Positions 31,924 through 41,177 are shown, numbered from the stretch's first letter. The stretch: 64,000 nt of DNA from Flavobacterium zhairuonense (GCF_004352915.1 NZ_SJSY01000069.1:62001-126000), one strand, 5' to 3'. The notes: generated from the sequence alone by a model not told the origin. A program made the numbers and translations.

Positions 31924-33717
31924 CTAGTTGGTTTTGTAAAAGTCGACAATTTTTTTGGCTTTTGAAACCCCAATAACATCAGAAATTTCTTTTTCTGTCG
32001 CTAATTTTAATCTTTTAACACTCTTAAAATGTTGAATCAAAGTTGTCATTGTTTTTTCGCCAATTCCAGGAATGCTTTCGACCGATGAATTTAGTGCGGC
32101 TTTGCTTCGTTTGTCACGGTGAAATGTAATTCCAAAACGATGCGCTTCGTTACGCAATTGCTGAATTACCTTTAAAGTTTCAGACTTTTTGTCCAAATAT
32201 AATGGAATGGAATCGCCTGGATAAAAAAGTTCTTCAAGACGTTTTGCAATTCCAATAATGGCAATTTTACCACGCAAACCTAATTCGTCTATACTTTTTA
32301 ATGCTGCCGAAAGCTGTCCTTTTCCACCATCAATAATAATTAATTGAGGCAAAGGTTCATTTTCTTCTAATAATCTTTTGTAACGTCTGCCGACGATTTC
32401 GGTCATCGAAGCAAAATCATCTGGACCTTCAACTGTTTTTACATTAAAGTGGCGATAATCTTTTTTGCTTGGTTTTCCATCTTTAAAAACCACACAAGCC
32501 GCTACCGGATTTGTTCCTTGAATATTGGAGTTATCAAAACATTCAATGTGACGTGGTTCAACTGGCAAACGCAGATCTTTTTGCATTTGCGCCATGATTC
32601 GGTTCGTATGTCTGTCCGGATCTACAATTTGCAATTGCTTTAATTGTTCAATTCGGTAGAATTTTGCATTCCGAATTGACAAATCCAAAATCTGTTTTTT
32701 GTCTCCAAGCTGCGGAACGGTTGTTTTGATGTTTTCGCCTAAATCAATTTCAAACGGAACAATTATTTCTTTTGATAATAACTCAAAACGTTCGCGAAGT
32801 TCAATAATAGCAAGTTCCAATAATTCTTCGTCACTTTCGTCCAGCTTTTTCTTCATTTCCAATGTATGCGAACGAATAATTGATCCATGAGAAATTTGCA
32901 GAAAGTTTACATAAGCGGCGCTTTCGTCAGAAACAATTGAAAAAACATCAACATTCGTAATTTTTGGATTGATGATGGTCGATTTGGATTGATAATTCTC
33001 CAAAACTTCAATTTTTTCTTTGATTTTTTGCGCCTCTTCAAATTGCAGATTTTGCGCATAATTATTCATTATCTTTTTGAAGTCCTTTAAACTTTCTTTG
33101 AAGTTTCCTTTCAAGATTTCACGAATCGCATTGACTTGTCTTTGGTATTCTTCCAGCGGTTCCAAACCTTCGCACGGACCTTTGCAATTGCCAATATGAT
33201 ATTCCAAGCAAACTTTAAATTTGCCAGAATCAATATTGGATTTGCTTAAATCGTAATTGCAAGTTCGCAAAGGATATAATTCTTTGATTAATTCCAAAAT
33301 CGTGTGAACCGTTTTGAAATTTGTATAAGGGCCAAAATACTCTGAGCCGTCTTTAACCATTCTTCGTGTTGAAAATATTCTCGAAAAGGGTTCTTTTTTA
33401 ATACAAATCCAAGGATAACTTTTGTCATCACGAAGCAATACATTATAACGCGGCTGTAAAGTTTTGATTAGATTGTTTTCCAATAAAAGCGCATCGGTTT
33501 CAGTTGGAACGACAATGTGTTTTATCGTTACGATTTTTTTGACCAAGACATTCGTTTTGGCTGTATCGTGAATTTTATTGAAATAGGAAGAAACCCTTTT
33601 TTTTAAATTTTTGGCTTTCCCAACGTATAAGATCTTCCCGTCTTTATCGTAATATTGATAAACGCCCGGATTATCTGGCAAGGTAAGAATTTGAAGATCT
33701 AAGGACGGTTTTTGCAT
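31924..33717 (-). CDS. uvrC: Excinuclease ABC subunit C
   Basis: This is the nuclease of nucleotide excision repair and makes both cuts around the lesion. The protein has 597 residues. GIY-YIG domain at 14-95 (NPGVYQYYDKDGKILYVGKAKNL). UVR motif about 205-240 (LKDFKKIMNNYAQNLQFEEAQ). RNase H-like endonuclease domain about 380-540 (CFDNSNIQGTNPVAACVVF). Helix-hairpin-helix pair at the end (SIPGIGEKTMTTLIQHF, then SDVIGVSKAKKIVDFY). It is divergent from the M14-like gene and is the first gene of a uvrC-patatin pair. Confidence 0.97.
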   Translation of the reverse strand: MQKPSLDLQILTLPDNPGVYQYYDKDGKILYVGKAKNLKKRVSSYFNKIHDTAKTNVLVKKIVTIKHIVVPTETDALLLENNLIKTLQPRYNVLLRDDKSYPWICIKKEPFSRIFSTRRMVKDGSEYFGPYTNFKTVHTILELIKELYPLRTCNYDLSKSNIDSGKFKVCLEYHIGNCKGPCEGLEPLEEYQRQVNAIREILKGNFKESLKDFKKIMNNYAQNLQFEEAQKIKEKIEVLENYQSKSTIINPKITNVDVFSIVSDESAAYVNFLQISHGSIIRSHTLEMKKKLDESDEELLELAIIELRERFELLSKEIIVPFEIDLGENIKTTVPQLGDKKQILDLSIRNAKFYRIEQLKQLQIVDPDRHTNRIMAQMQKDLRLPVEPRHIECFDNSNIQGTNPVAACVVFKDGKPSKKDYRHFNVKTVEGPDDFASMTEIVGRRYKRLLEENEPLPQLIIIDGGKGQLSAALKSIDELGLRGKIAIIGIAKRLEELFYPGDSIPLYLDKKSETLKVIQQLRNEAHRFGITFHRDKRSKAALNSSVESIPGIGEKTMTTLIQHFKSVKRLKLATEKEISDVIGVSKAKKIVDFYKTN

Positions 33718-33798
33718 TCTGTTTTGTTTCTGAAGATTGTGAAAAAGCGTTCAAAAATCATTTCAATTTCTGAAAAAAGCTTAACACTGATTTAGAAT

Positions 33799-33806
33799 CA
33801 AATTTA
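33799..33806 (-). promoter_or_regulatory. Candidate -7 box of uvrC (TAAATTTG)
   Basis: TAAATTTG on the minus strand lies 81 bases upstream of the uvrC start and fits TAnnTTTG. Confidence 0.4.
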
Positions 33807-33851
33807 CGAAATCAAAAGAATAATTTCTATATTTAGCTTTTATAATTCTGC

Positions 33852-34832
33852 ATGAAAAATAGTAAGCCCTTAGTTATTTTCGACGAAACAATTTTGCCGG
33901 GAGAAAATAGAACAATTAATGTTGAAATTGCAAGATTGCATACTACAACAAAACTGAATATTCCAGTAATTGTGCGCCGTTCAAAAATTGAAGGCCCAGT
34001 TGTTTTATTTTCGGCCGGAATTCATGGCGACGAAATAAACGGAGTAGAAATCGTGAGGCAAATTATCAGCAAAAAAATAAACAAGCCGGCAAAAGGAACT
34101 ATTATTTGTATTCCAATTATCAATATGTATGGTTTTGTAAATAAGTCGCGCGAGTTTCCTGACGGACGTGATTTAAACCGAGTTTTTCCGGGAAGCAAAA
34201 AAGGTTCGCTCGCAAGCCGTTTTGCTTATCATATTGTCGAAGAAATTTTGCCAATTCTCGATTATGCAGTTGATTTTCATGCCGGAGGCGCCAGCAGATT
34301 TAACGCTCCGCAAATTAGAATCACCGAGAATAATCCCGAATTAAAAGTCTTGGCCGATGTTTTTAATGCACCTTTCACTTTGTATTCTAAAAATATAAGT
34401 GGCTCTTTTAGAAAAACTTCTGAAAGTGCCAATGTAAAAATGCTGCTTTTCGAAGGTGGAAAATCTTTGGACATCAATAATGATATTGCCAATGAAGGCG
34501 TTCTGGGAGTAAAACGACTATTGCATTATTTGGAAATGCTCGACTCAAAACAGCTTGTCGAAGCAGCGCCAATGCCTTCTATTTATATAAAATATTCGTT
34601 CTGGCTTAGAGCGAAATGTTCAGGTTTGCTACACGATTTTAATTTGATTGGAAAATTTGTGACCAAAGGTACTATCTTGGCTATTATTACAGATCCGTTT
34701 GGGAAATTTGAACAAAAAGTAAAAGCGCCTCACGATGGATTTGTAATCAATGCTAATCATTCCCCTATTGTATACGAGGGCGACGCAATTTATCATTTAT
34801 CTAAAAATAGCCCTATAGATGGCGACGAATAA
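33852..34832 (+). CDS. Succinylglutamate desuccinylase/aspartoacylase-like M14 protein
   Basis: The protein has 326 residues. The zinc site of the AstE/AspA (M14) family is visible as SAGIHGDEINGVEI (His58, Glu61) and a further His in YAVDFHAGG (about 142). A C-terminal beta-barrel-like part ends with FGKFEQKVKAPHDGFVINANHSPIVYEGDAIYHL, as in the RimK-linked group. It may deacylate or trim an amino-acid amide; the substrate is unknown. The last 14 bases overlap the 5-formyl-THF cyclo-ligase gene, so the two are co-expressed. Confidence 0.88.
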   Translation: MKNSKPLVIFDETILPGENRTINVEIARLHTTTKLNIPVIVRRSKIEGPVVLFSAGIHGDEINGVEIVRQIISKKINKPAKGTIICIPIINMYGFVNKSREFPDGRDLNRVFPGSKKGSLASRFAYHIVEEILPILDYAVDFHAGGASRFNAPQIRITENNPELKVLADVFNAPFTLYSKNISGSFRKTSESANVKMLLFEGGKSLDINNDIANEGVLGVKRLLHYLEMLDSKQLVEAAPMPSIYIKYSFWLRAKCSGLLHDFNLIGKFVTKGTILAIITDPFGKFEQKVKAPHDGFVINANHSPIVYEGDAIYHLSKNSPIDGDE

Positions 34833-35388
34833 AAAAGAACTAAGACTACATTATAAAAATCTTCGTAAAACACTTTCTGAAGAGGAAATTGAAGAAAAAA
34901 GTCTGGCTGTTGCCAATAATTTAATTCAGTTGCCCATTTGGGATAAAACCTATTTCCATGTTTTTCTTCCAATAGTAGAGCATAAGGAAGTTGATACGGA
35001 ATTTGTCCTGCATTTGCTTTCTGGAAAAGACAAAGAAATTGTGATTTCGAAAAGTGATTTTGAAACACGCCAAATGACACATTTTCTTTTAACGGATAAT
35101 ACTAAGATAAAAAAGAATGAATTTAATATTCCAGAACCTGTAAACGGGCTTCAAGTTCAGAGTTCAAATATTGATGTGGTTTTTGTGCCGCTTTTGGCTT
35201 TTGATGAATATGGAAATCGCGTTGGTTACGGAAAAGGTTTTTATGATAAATTCCTATCTGAATGTAGACCAGAAACCATAAAAATTGGTCTTTCATTTTT
35301 TGAAGCCGTAAATCAGATTGACGATGTTTTTGAATCGGATATAAAACTGGATTATTGCGTGACGCCTGAGAAAATATACATATTTTAA
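34819..35388 (+). CDS. 5-formyltetrahydrofolate cyclo-ligase
   Basis: The enzyme uses ATP to convert 5-formyl-THF to 5,10-methenyl-THF, returning stored folate to one-carbon metabolism. The protein has 189 residues. Signatures are KKELRLHYKNLRKTLS at the N-terminus (basic ATP site) and VPLLAFDEYGNRVGYGKGFYDKFL (about 132-155), the strongly conserved GxGxGxYD-type motif. The start lies inside the upstream M14-like gene. A terminator of the TTTGGGATT family follows. Confidence 0.94.
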   Translation: MATNKKELRLHYKNLRKTLSEEEIEEKSLAVANNLIQLPIWDKTYFHVFLPIVEHKEVDTEFVLHLLSGKDKEIVISKSDFETRQMTHFLLTDNTKIKKNEFNIPEPVNGLQVQSSNIDVVFVPLLAFDEYGNRVGYGKGFYDKFLSECRPETIKIGLSFFEAVNQIDDVFESDIKLDYCVTPEKIYIF

Positions 35389-35400
35389 TTTTACGGAATG

Positions 35401-35415
35401 TTCTGTAGAGACGCA
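35401..35415. repeat. Dispersed 15-mer TTCTGTAGAGACGCA
   Basis: An identical copy lies at 49124-49138. It belongs to a GTAGAGACGCA-type extragenic repeat that I recall from several bacterial genomes; that recall is not proof. Confidence 0.5.
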
Positions 35416-35463
35416 TTTCAAATTATATTTACTTATATTACTTATATGATTTAAACCAAAAAA

Positions 35464-35507
35464 CAAAATCCCAAACTTCAATTTTGAATTGGAATTTGGG
35501 ATTTTTT
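35464..35507. terminator. Terminator of the TTGGGATTT family (fthC / batE)
   Basis: AAAATCCCAAACTTCAA pairs, with a couple of mismatches, with TTGGAATTTGGGATTTT, followed by T runs. It separates the cyclo-ligase gene from batE. Confidence 0.75.
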
Positions 35508-35526
35508 ATTTTGAGATTTTAAAAAT

Positions 35527-36270
35527 CTATTTCACTTCTTTGATTGTCGAACCATCAATCCAACCTTCGGTTCCATCAGTTAATTCGATTTTTTTCCATT
35601 GCCCCAAAACTTCGGTTACATAAACTTTTGCACCTTCATGTAATAAGAAAATTGCAGCACCGCCTTTTTGTGGTTCGCTTCGAACTTCGCTTAATTCTGC
35701 AAAAACAATTGCTGGGCGATCATTGTCAAAATGACTTTTTTCAGACATTCCTGCAGAAACGCTTAATCCCAAAACAATTAAAAGAACAAACATTCCAATA
35801 AAATAGATTCTTTTTGTAAGCGTAATTTGTGAAAAATAATACCCGATAAAACTCAAAAGAAAAAGAAATGCGATTCCAACAGAGATTTTGGCCCAAGTAT
35901 TATAATCAAAAATGCCAGTAAAGTTCTGAATTAGTTTTGCAAAGCCTACTTTCGGAACTTCTTTTATCTCGTCGATTGTTAGCTTTTTGGCAAATTTTAA
36001 GTTATTCAACACATCTTGATCATGAGGTTTTAAAACTAATGCCTTTTCGTAATTGTAAATTGCCGGAGCTACTTTATTAAGCTTGTAATAGCTATTTGCT
36101 AAATTAAAATATAACTCCGCTGAATGTTGTTTGTTTTCTTTTATAACAGCTTCATATGCCTGAATAGCTTCCTGATAATTGCCTCTTTGATACATAGCGT
36201 TTCCTTTTTCAAAGCGTTGAGCAAAGAAAACCTGTGTGATTAATAAAAAGAGATATACTATGTTTTTCAT
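35527..36270 (-). CDS. batE: BatE: TPR and SH3 membrane protein
   Basis: The protein has 247 residues. Signal peptide (1-17), three TPR-like repeats (about 20-95; GNYQEAIQAYEAVI, AELYFNLANSYYKLNK), two membrane helices (about 130-150 and 155-172), and a C-terminal bacterial SH3 domain (about 185-245; SEVRSEPQKGGAAIFLLHEGAKVYVTEVLGQWKKIELTDGTEGWIDG). Last gene of the bat operon, whose products form a cell-envelope complex linked to aerotolerance in Bacteroides and Leptospira relatives. Confidence 0.9.
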   Translation of the reverse strand: MKNIVYLFLLITQVFFAQRFEKGNAMYQRGNYQEAIQAYEAVIKENKQHSAELYFNLANSYYKLNKVAPAIYNYEKALVLKPHDQDVLNNLKFAKKLTIDEIKEVPKVGFAKLIQNFTGIFDYNTWAKISVGIAFLFLLSFIGYYFSQITLTKRIYFIGMFVLLIVLGLSVSAGMSEKSHFDNDRPAIVFAELSEVRSEPQKGGAAIFLLHEGAKVYVTEVLGQWKKIELTDGTEGWIDGSTIKEVK

Positions 36271-36309
36271 TTTGTTTTTTTAAAACCTGTTAGGTTTGTT
36301 TTAATAGGT

Positions 36310-38064
36310 TTAAACAATCTGTTTTTCTAATTCTGAAATGATCAGAACAGCTTTATCGAAATCTTGCTGAATGGAAGCGCTTGATGCCGGAGCATATCGT
36401 GCAAATTCGCAGTTTTCAGTCAAATTAATAAAACTTACAACTGATTCTGGATTTGCATTTCGAGACAACAGTAACTCGCGAATATTGTCTTTGCTCATTT
36501 CTGAGGTTTCAATATGCAGTTTTGCTTTAAGGAAATTGTGCATTGCTTTTTCCAGTGCAATATAGAATGCTTCTTTATTGTTAAGTTGCTTTTTAGCTTC
36601 AGATAAATATTTCTTAGCCAGCTTATTGTTCATCTTGATTCGGTTTCCTGTTACATCGCCGTCAATTGCTTCTTTTTTCTTCTTAGCAATAATGATAATT
36701 GGCAAAATGATGAAAGGCGCAAACAATAATGCATAATACAAATCAGAACCATAAAAATCATCTTTAACAACCGAGACCAAGGTGGTTTTTGATTTGATGT
36801 ACTTAAACTGATCTGTTTTTGAAATCACATTTTTCGCCGCATTTGCAGTGCTGTTTGCTTCGGCTTGCATTGGTCCGTCTAAAACATCAATTGCAATTTC
36901 TTGCGAAGTGATCGTTTTGTATGAACCTGTGCTTAAATCGAAATAAGAAAACTGCATTGGTTTAATAATGTATTTTCCTTTGTACTGCGGAATAATAGTG
37001 TACTTGTCAGATATTCTTCCAGACATTCCAGTTAGCGAAGTCGTAACTTTTTCGTCATGAACAGGATCGTACATTTCTAATGCATTTGGCACAACTGGTT
37101 TTGGCAATGTAAACAATTTCATATTTCCGGTTCCAGAAGCGCTCACAACTAAATCTAAGCTTTCTCCGCTTTTTACACTTGTTTTAGATGGCGTAACAAT
37201 AAAGTTGAATTTCCCTACTGCTCCGCTGAAATCTGCTGGTTTTCCAGTTTCAGGAAGTGGTCGTACGTTTATTGTTTTGGCTCCAGCCGAAACTACTTTA
37301 TTATCCATTGTTGTGATCATCTGACCAAACATATTTCGACGATCTGTAGGCAATTCTACACCAATGTCTAATGAAAGTGGTTCGATGGTTAATTTGCCAG
37401 ATTTTTGAGGATACAAAATCGTTTTTTTCAAAATCACAAAATAACATCTTTGACCTTGAAAACTTCCTTCTTCGATTGCCAATTGTTTGATTTCGATATT
37501 CTGATTCCAGAAATCATTATATTTTGGTTTTGCCAATTCTTTAAAGCCGTTAACGCCAATATTGTTGAAATATAATTTGTAAACCACTGTAATTGGCTCA
37601 TTCAAATATGGATTTGTTTTTGAAATTTCGGCAACGAGATTTAATGTTTCGCTTCCTTGACCTCCTTGTTGTTGCCTGTCGTTCGGATCTCTTTCCTGAG
37701 CAACAGCATTTGTAACCACAACTTTTATAGGAGATGTTTTATACACTTGTCCATTGAATTCAATGGCAGCTTGTTTGATGACAACATTTCCTTTTTGAGT
37801 AGGTTGCAGTATATAAGAATAGATTTTTTGAAAAGAACTACGTCCGTTGATCCAAGATTGGCTTATTTGCTGACTTGGTCCTGCTACAACTTTAAATCCA
37901 TCAAAATTAGGCTGTTCAAAGTTGTCTCCATCAACATTCATGATGAAGTCAATTCGAATTCGCTCATTTAGCCCGAGCGTATTTTTGCTGACTCTGGCTT
38001 CAAATTGAACTTGTGCCAAAAGTCCTTGAAAAGTGAATAGAAATAAAATTAAAAATCTTTTCAT
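36310..38064 (-). CDS. batD: BatD: oxygen-tolerance membrane protein
   Basis: The protein has 584 residues. A signal peptide (1-18) is followed by repeated immunoglobulin-like beta domains (about 20-410; for example SKNTLGLNERIRIDFIMNVDGDN). One membrane helix lies at about 440-460 (YALLFAPFIILPIIIIA), then a cytosolic helical tail. This is the layout of BatD-family proteins. It sits between batC and batE, with palindromic spacers on either side. Confidence 0.92.
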   Translation of the reverse strand: MKRFLILFLFTFQGLLAQVQFEARVSKNTLGLNERIRIDFIMNVDGDNFEQPNFDGFKVVAGPSQQISQSWINGRSSFQKIYSYILQPTQKGNVVIKQAAIEFNGQVYKTSPIKVVVTNAVAQERDPNDRQQQGGQGSETLNLVAEISKTNPYLNEPITVVYKLYFNNIGVNGFKELAKPKYNDFWNQNIEIKQLAIEEGSFQGQRCYFVILKKTILYPQKSGKLTIEPLSLDIGVELPTDRRNMFGQMITTMDNKVVSAGAKTINVRPLPETGKPADFSGAVGKFNFIVTPSKTSVKSGESLDLVVSASGTGNMKLFTLPKPVVPNALEMYDPVHDEKVTTSLTGMSGRISDKYTIIPQYKGKYIIKPMQFSYFDLSTGSYKTITSQEIAIDVLDGPMQAEANSTANAAKNVISKTDQFKYIKSKTTLVSVVKDDFYGSDLYYALLFAPFIILPIIIIAKKKKEAIDGDVTGNRIKMNNKLAKKYLSEAKKQLNNKEAFYIALEKAMHNFLKAKLHIETSEMSKDNIRELLLSRNANPESVVSFINLTENCEFARYAPASSASIQQDFDKAVLIISELEKQIV

Positions 38065-38065
38065 T

Positions 38066-38178
38066 AAGTTGTTTAATCGTTTATTTGTTTTAACCGTTTA
38101 ATCCTTTTTTATATTGTTTAATCGTTTAACCGTTTATTTGTTTTATCAAATAAACGGTTAAACGATTAACCCAAAAAT
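38066..38178. repeat. batC-batD spacer with 23-bp hairpin
   Basis: Bases 38118-38140 and 38147-38169 are exact inverse copies (TTAATCGTTTAACCGTTT...), with a six-base TTTTAT loop. Further degenerate copies of GTTTAATCGTTTA lie before it. It is probably an mRNA hairpin between batC and batD. Confidence 0.85.
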
Positions 38179-38179
38179 C

Positions 38180-38947
38180 CTACCAGTCTTTTTCTGCTTT
38201 TTTCGGACTTCCTTTTACTTTTTGCGCGTTTACCTTGTCTTGAATTTTTTTCTCTTCATTGTTAACGGCATCTAATAAATTTTGAACGCGTTCTTTAGAT
38301 ATTCCTCCAGGCTGTGGTTTTGGCTGTCCGTTATTATCAGACTTGTCGTCTTTTTTAGGATCGTTTTTACCATCTTTTTTATCCTTGTCAGGATCGCCTT
38401 TGTCGTCTTTTTTATCTTTGTCCTTGTCCTTATTTTTGTCCTTGTCTTTGTCCTTATCTTTATTTTTATCCTTGTCCTTGTCTTTGTCCTTATTTTTGTC
38501 TTTGTTGTCGTTTTTAGGAGGATTTTCTTTGAGCTTTTGTTTGGCCAAAGCATAATTGTATCGAGTTTCATCGTCGGTTGGATCATTTCGCAATGCTTGT
38601 TTATAGGCTTCTACAGCTTGCGTATAATCTTTCTCTTTCATGAAAACATTCCCTAAATTGTGATAAGCTTTATGTTTTTCAGGTCTTGTTTTTGCGTTTT
38701 TTATTGCTTTAGCGAAAGCAAATTTGGCTTCGGCAATTTGGTTTTGTCTGTAAATTGTATTTCCTAAATTGTATGAAGCGGTAGCTTTATTTGGAAATTT
38801 TGATTGCGAAATTCTATAGTTCGCTTCGGCATCAACAAATTTATTCTGTTTATATTCTTCGTTCCCGTCTGGCAATGTTTTGTCTTTTTCTTGAGCAGAA
38901 ACTGCTAAAGAAAACGTTAGTAAAATATAAAGAAGTAAATTTTTCAT
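38180..38947 (-). CDS. batC: BatC: TPR protein with Lys/Asp repeat tail
   Basis: The protein has 255 residues. Signal peptide (1-18), three to four TPR repeats (about 27-135; ATASYNLGNTIYRQNQIAEAKFAFAKAI), then a long low-complexity stretch of alternating KD/NKD (about 147-205) and a short C-terminal helix (KERVQNLLDAVNNEEKKIQ). The charged repeat is unusually long. It sits between batB and batD, as in other Bacteroidota. Confidence 0.92.
   Translation of the reverse strand: MKNLLLYILLTFSLAVSAQEKDKTLPDGNEEYKQNKFVDAEANYRISQSKFPNKATASYNLGNTIYRQNQIAEAKFAFAKAIKNAKTRPEKHKAYHNLGNVFMKEKDYTQAVEAYKQALRNDPTDDETRYNYALAKQKLKENPPKNDNKDKNKDKDKDKDKNKDKDKDKDKNKDKDKDKKDDKGDPDKDKKDGKNDPKKDDKSDNNGQPKPQPGGISKERVQNLLDAVNNEEKKIQDKVNAQKVKGSPKKAEKDW
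38415..38520. repeat. Coding microsatellite in batC (Lys-Asp hexamer repeat)
   Basis: The plus strand repeats TTTGTCCTTGTC with single-base variants and occasional TTATTTTTG. All units are multiples of three or six, so slippage would change length without breaking the frame. Confidence 0.8.
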
Positions 38948-38970
38948 TCTAAATTTTTATTTTTTTTGGT

Positions 38971-39085
38971 TGCCACGAATTTCACCAATTATCACTAATT
39001 AATCGTTTTCATATTTTTTGAATTTCACAAAACAGATTTGTTCAAAGTGGCTGTTTTCGTTTAAATTCGTGTAATTAGTGGCGAA
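38971..39085. repeat. Palindromic CACGAATT element in the batB-batC spacer
   Basis: GCCACGAATTTCACCAATTA near the left end recurs inverted as TAATTAGTGGC with ATTCGTGT (39063-39085). This resembles the CACGAATTACACGAATT extragenic palindromes I recall from Bacteroidota genomes. No gene is present. Confidence 0.6.
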
Positions 39086-39090
39086 CTTTA

Positions 39091-40125
39091 TTATTTCTTT
39101 TCGTTAAATAAATTCAACTCTTTTATCCAATTTGTTTTTCTCTCCAAAAGGAAAATATCTAAGAATAGTAATAGAAAAGCAAACCCAAGGAACCATTGAA
39201 ATTGTGATTGAAACTCGGCCATTTGCGTTGCTTCGAATTCTGTTTTTTGAATGTTGTTTAGGGCGTTTTTAATGTAATCTAAAACTTCTTTTGTATTACC
39301 GCCGTAAACATAACCTCCTTTTGTTGCTTTTGCAATAGTTTTTAAACCTTCTTGATTCAGTTTTGTAATAACAATTTCTCCGTTTTGATCTCTTTGGTGG
39401 TTTCTAACAATACCGTTTTCTTTCAATGGAATTGTGCCTCCTTTTTCAGTTCCAATACCAATTGTGATGATTTTCATTCCAATTTTGTTCGCTTCTTCGG
39501 CTGCAGCTGTTGCACCTTCGGAGTGATCTTCTCCATCAGAAATCAGGATAAGCAATTTGCTTGTTTTGCTCTTTTCATCAAAATAAGTCGATGATAATCG
39601 GATGGCTTCATCAAGCGAAGTTCCTTGTGATGATACCATATCTGGACTCATGCTTTGTAAGAACATTTTTGCAACGCTGTAATCAGAAGTAATTGGCAAA
39701 ACGGGGAAAGCACTTCCTGCGTAGGCAACAATTCCAATCCTGTCACTTCCTAATTGATTTATGATTTGCGAAACAATTTGCTTGCTTTTCTCCAGACGGC
39801 TTGGTGCAACATCTTCGGCAAGCATACTTTTAGAAACATCGACCGCAAAAACAATATCAATACCTTCACGTTTTACGGTTTCCATTTTTGTTCCAATCTT
39901 CGGATTTACGAGTCCTATAATCAAACAAGTAAGCGCTAGAAGTATAATTGATAATTTTAGAATTGGTTTAAAAACAGAACTTTCAGGGCTCAGTTTTTTG
40001 ACCATTTCTAAATCACCGAATTCGCGTTGCTTTTTTCGTTTCCAATACACATTGAAAAGAAAAATGCATACCACGATTGGCAGTAAAAATAAAAGGTATA
40101 AATATTTTTTTTCGTCTAATTCCAT
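39091..40125 (-). CDS. batB: BatB: von Willebrand factor A membrane protein
   Basis: The protein has 344 residues. Two N-terminal membrane helices (about 8-27 and 54-73), a VWA domain (about 88-290) with MIDAS motif VDVSKSMLAED and the later Thr/Asp (ITSDYSVAK, LISDGEDHSEG), and a C-terminal membrane helix (about 310-330). Paired with batA next door. VWA-containing Bat proteins probably assemble with the MoxR ATPase. Confidence 0.94.
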   Translation of the reverse strand: MELDEKKYLYLLFLLPIVVCIFLFNVYWKRKKQREFGDLEMVKKLSPESSVFKPILKLSIILLALTCLIIGLVNPKIGTKMETVKREGIDIVFAVDVSKSMLAEDVAPSRLEKSKQIVSQIINQLGSDRIGIVAYAGSAFPVLPITSDYSVAKMFLQSMSPDMVSSQGTSLDEAIRLSSTYFDEKSKTSKLLILISDGEDHSEGATAAAEEANKIGMKIITIGIGTEKGGTIPLKENGIVRNHQRDQNGEIVITKLNQEGLKTIAKATKGGYVYGGNTKEVLDYIKNALNNIQKTEFEATQMAEFQSQFQWFLGFAFLLLFLDIFLLERKTNWIKELNLFNEKK

Positions 40126-40175
40126 TTTAAATTTTAGATTTCTGAATTTAGATTTTAGATTTTTTTAATCTAAAA
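40126..40175. repeat. batA-batB spacer with TTTAGATT words
   Basis: AATTTTAGATT pairs with AATCTAAAATT around tandem TTTAGATTTTAGATTTT words. A short spacer hairpin. Confidence 0.65.
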
Positions 40176-41177
40176 TTAAATGAAGCTTCTGTAAACTGTA
40201 TTTCTTAAACCAACTTCCAGCAATAATAAAAAGACTGCCAATGCAACGAACATTCTGTATTTTTCGTCGTAATCGTAGAATTTTAATTCTTGGATTTCTG
40301 TTGTTTCTAATTTATTGATCGAATTGTAAATCTGAGCTAATCGATCGTTACTTGTTGCTCTAAAATACGTCCCATCAGTTTTGCGGGCAATACTTTTCAT
40401 TAATTGCTCGTCGATTTCTACTTTTTGCATTTTGAACAAGAAACCACCATTTGGCCCGTATGCATAAGGCGATTCAGCCATTCCGTTTGTTCCTAAACCA
40501 ATTGTGTAAACTTTAATTCCGTATTGTTTTGCAATATCAGCTGCAGTTTCAGGTTCAATAAATCCGGCATTATTTACACCGTCTGTCAATAAAATAATAA
40601 CTCGGCTTTTTGCTTTACTGTCTTTTAGTCTGTTTACGGCGGTTGCCAATCCCATTCCAATTCCAGTTCCATCTTGTAAAGCAGTATCGTATTTGATTTC
40701 CTTTATTGCTTCCAAAATGATCGCTTTATCGCTTGTAACAGGCGTTTTTGTATACGCTTCTGATGCGTATAAAACTAAACCGATCCTGTCATTTGGTCTT
40801 TCTCCAACAAAGTCTGCTGCAACTCTTTTTAAAGCTTCCATACGGTTTGGCTTTAAATCTTTTGCGAGCATACTCCCAGAAACGTCAATTGCCATTACAA
40901 TATCAATTCCTTTTGTTGTTTTAGTTTGATTGCTGATATCAACTGTTCGTGGTCTTGCCAAAGCAATAATCAAAGAACATAATGCTATAATTCTAAAAAC
41001 GTATAAAGAAGGCTTTAATTTCACCAACAGCGATTCACTGTTTTTGAAACCTTGCGTCGAACTCATTTTTAAAGTAGCCGACTGCTGGTTGCGTTTCCAA
41101 AAATACCAAGCAATTACAACTGGAATCAGAAGAAAAAGCCAAAAGAATTCTGGATTTAAAAAAGTGATTTTTCCCAT
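40176..41177 (-). CDS. batA: BatA: von Willebrand factor A membrane protein
   Basis: The protein has 333 residues. N-terminal membrane helices (about 8-24 and 53-71), a VWA domain with MIDAS AIDVSGSMLAKDLKPNRMEA (about 93-112), LLTDGVNNAG (about 195-204), and a C-terminal helix (VALAVFLLLLEVGL). Its start shares one base with the stop of the gene upstream. It forms the batA-batB core of the operon. Confidence 0.94.
   Translation of the reverse strand: MGKITFLNPEFFWLFLLIPVVIAWYFWKRNQQSATLKMSSTQGFKNSESLLVKLKPSLYVFRIIALCSLIIALARPRTVDISNQTKTTKGIDIVMAIDVSGSMLAKDLKPNRMEALKRVAADFVGERPNDRIGLVLYASEAYTKTPVTSDKAIILEAIKEIKYDTALQDGTGIGMGLATAVNRLKDSKAKSRVIILLTDGVNNAGFIEPETAADIAKQYGIKVYTIGLGTNGMAESPYAYGPNGGFLFKMQKVEIDEQLMKSIARKTDGTYFRATSNDRLAQIYNSINKLETTEIQELKFYDYDEKYRMFVALAVFLLLLEVGLRNTVYRSFI

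Noticed and set aside
38282..38656. Hydrophobic long frames opposite batC
   Set aside because: They are shadows of the Lys/Asp repeat read on the other strand (Phe/Val/Leu-rich); no start context.
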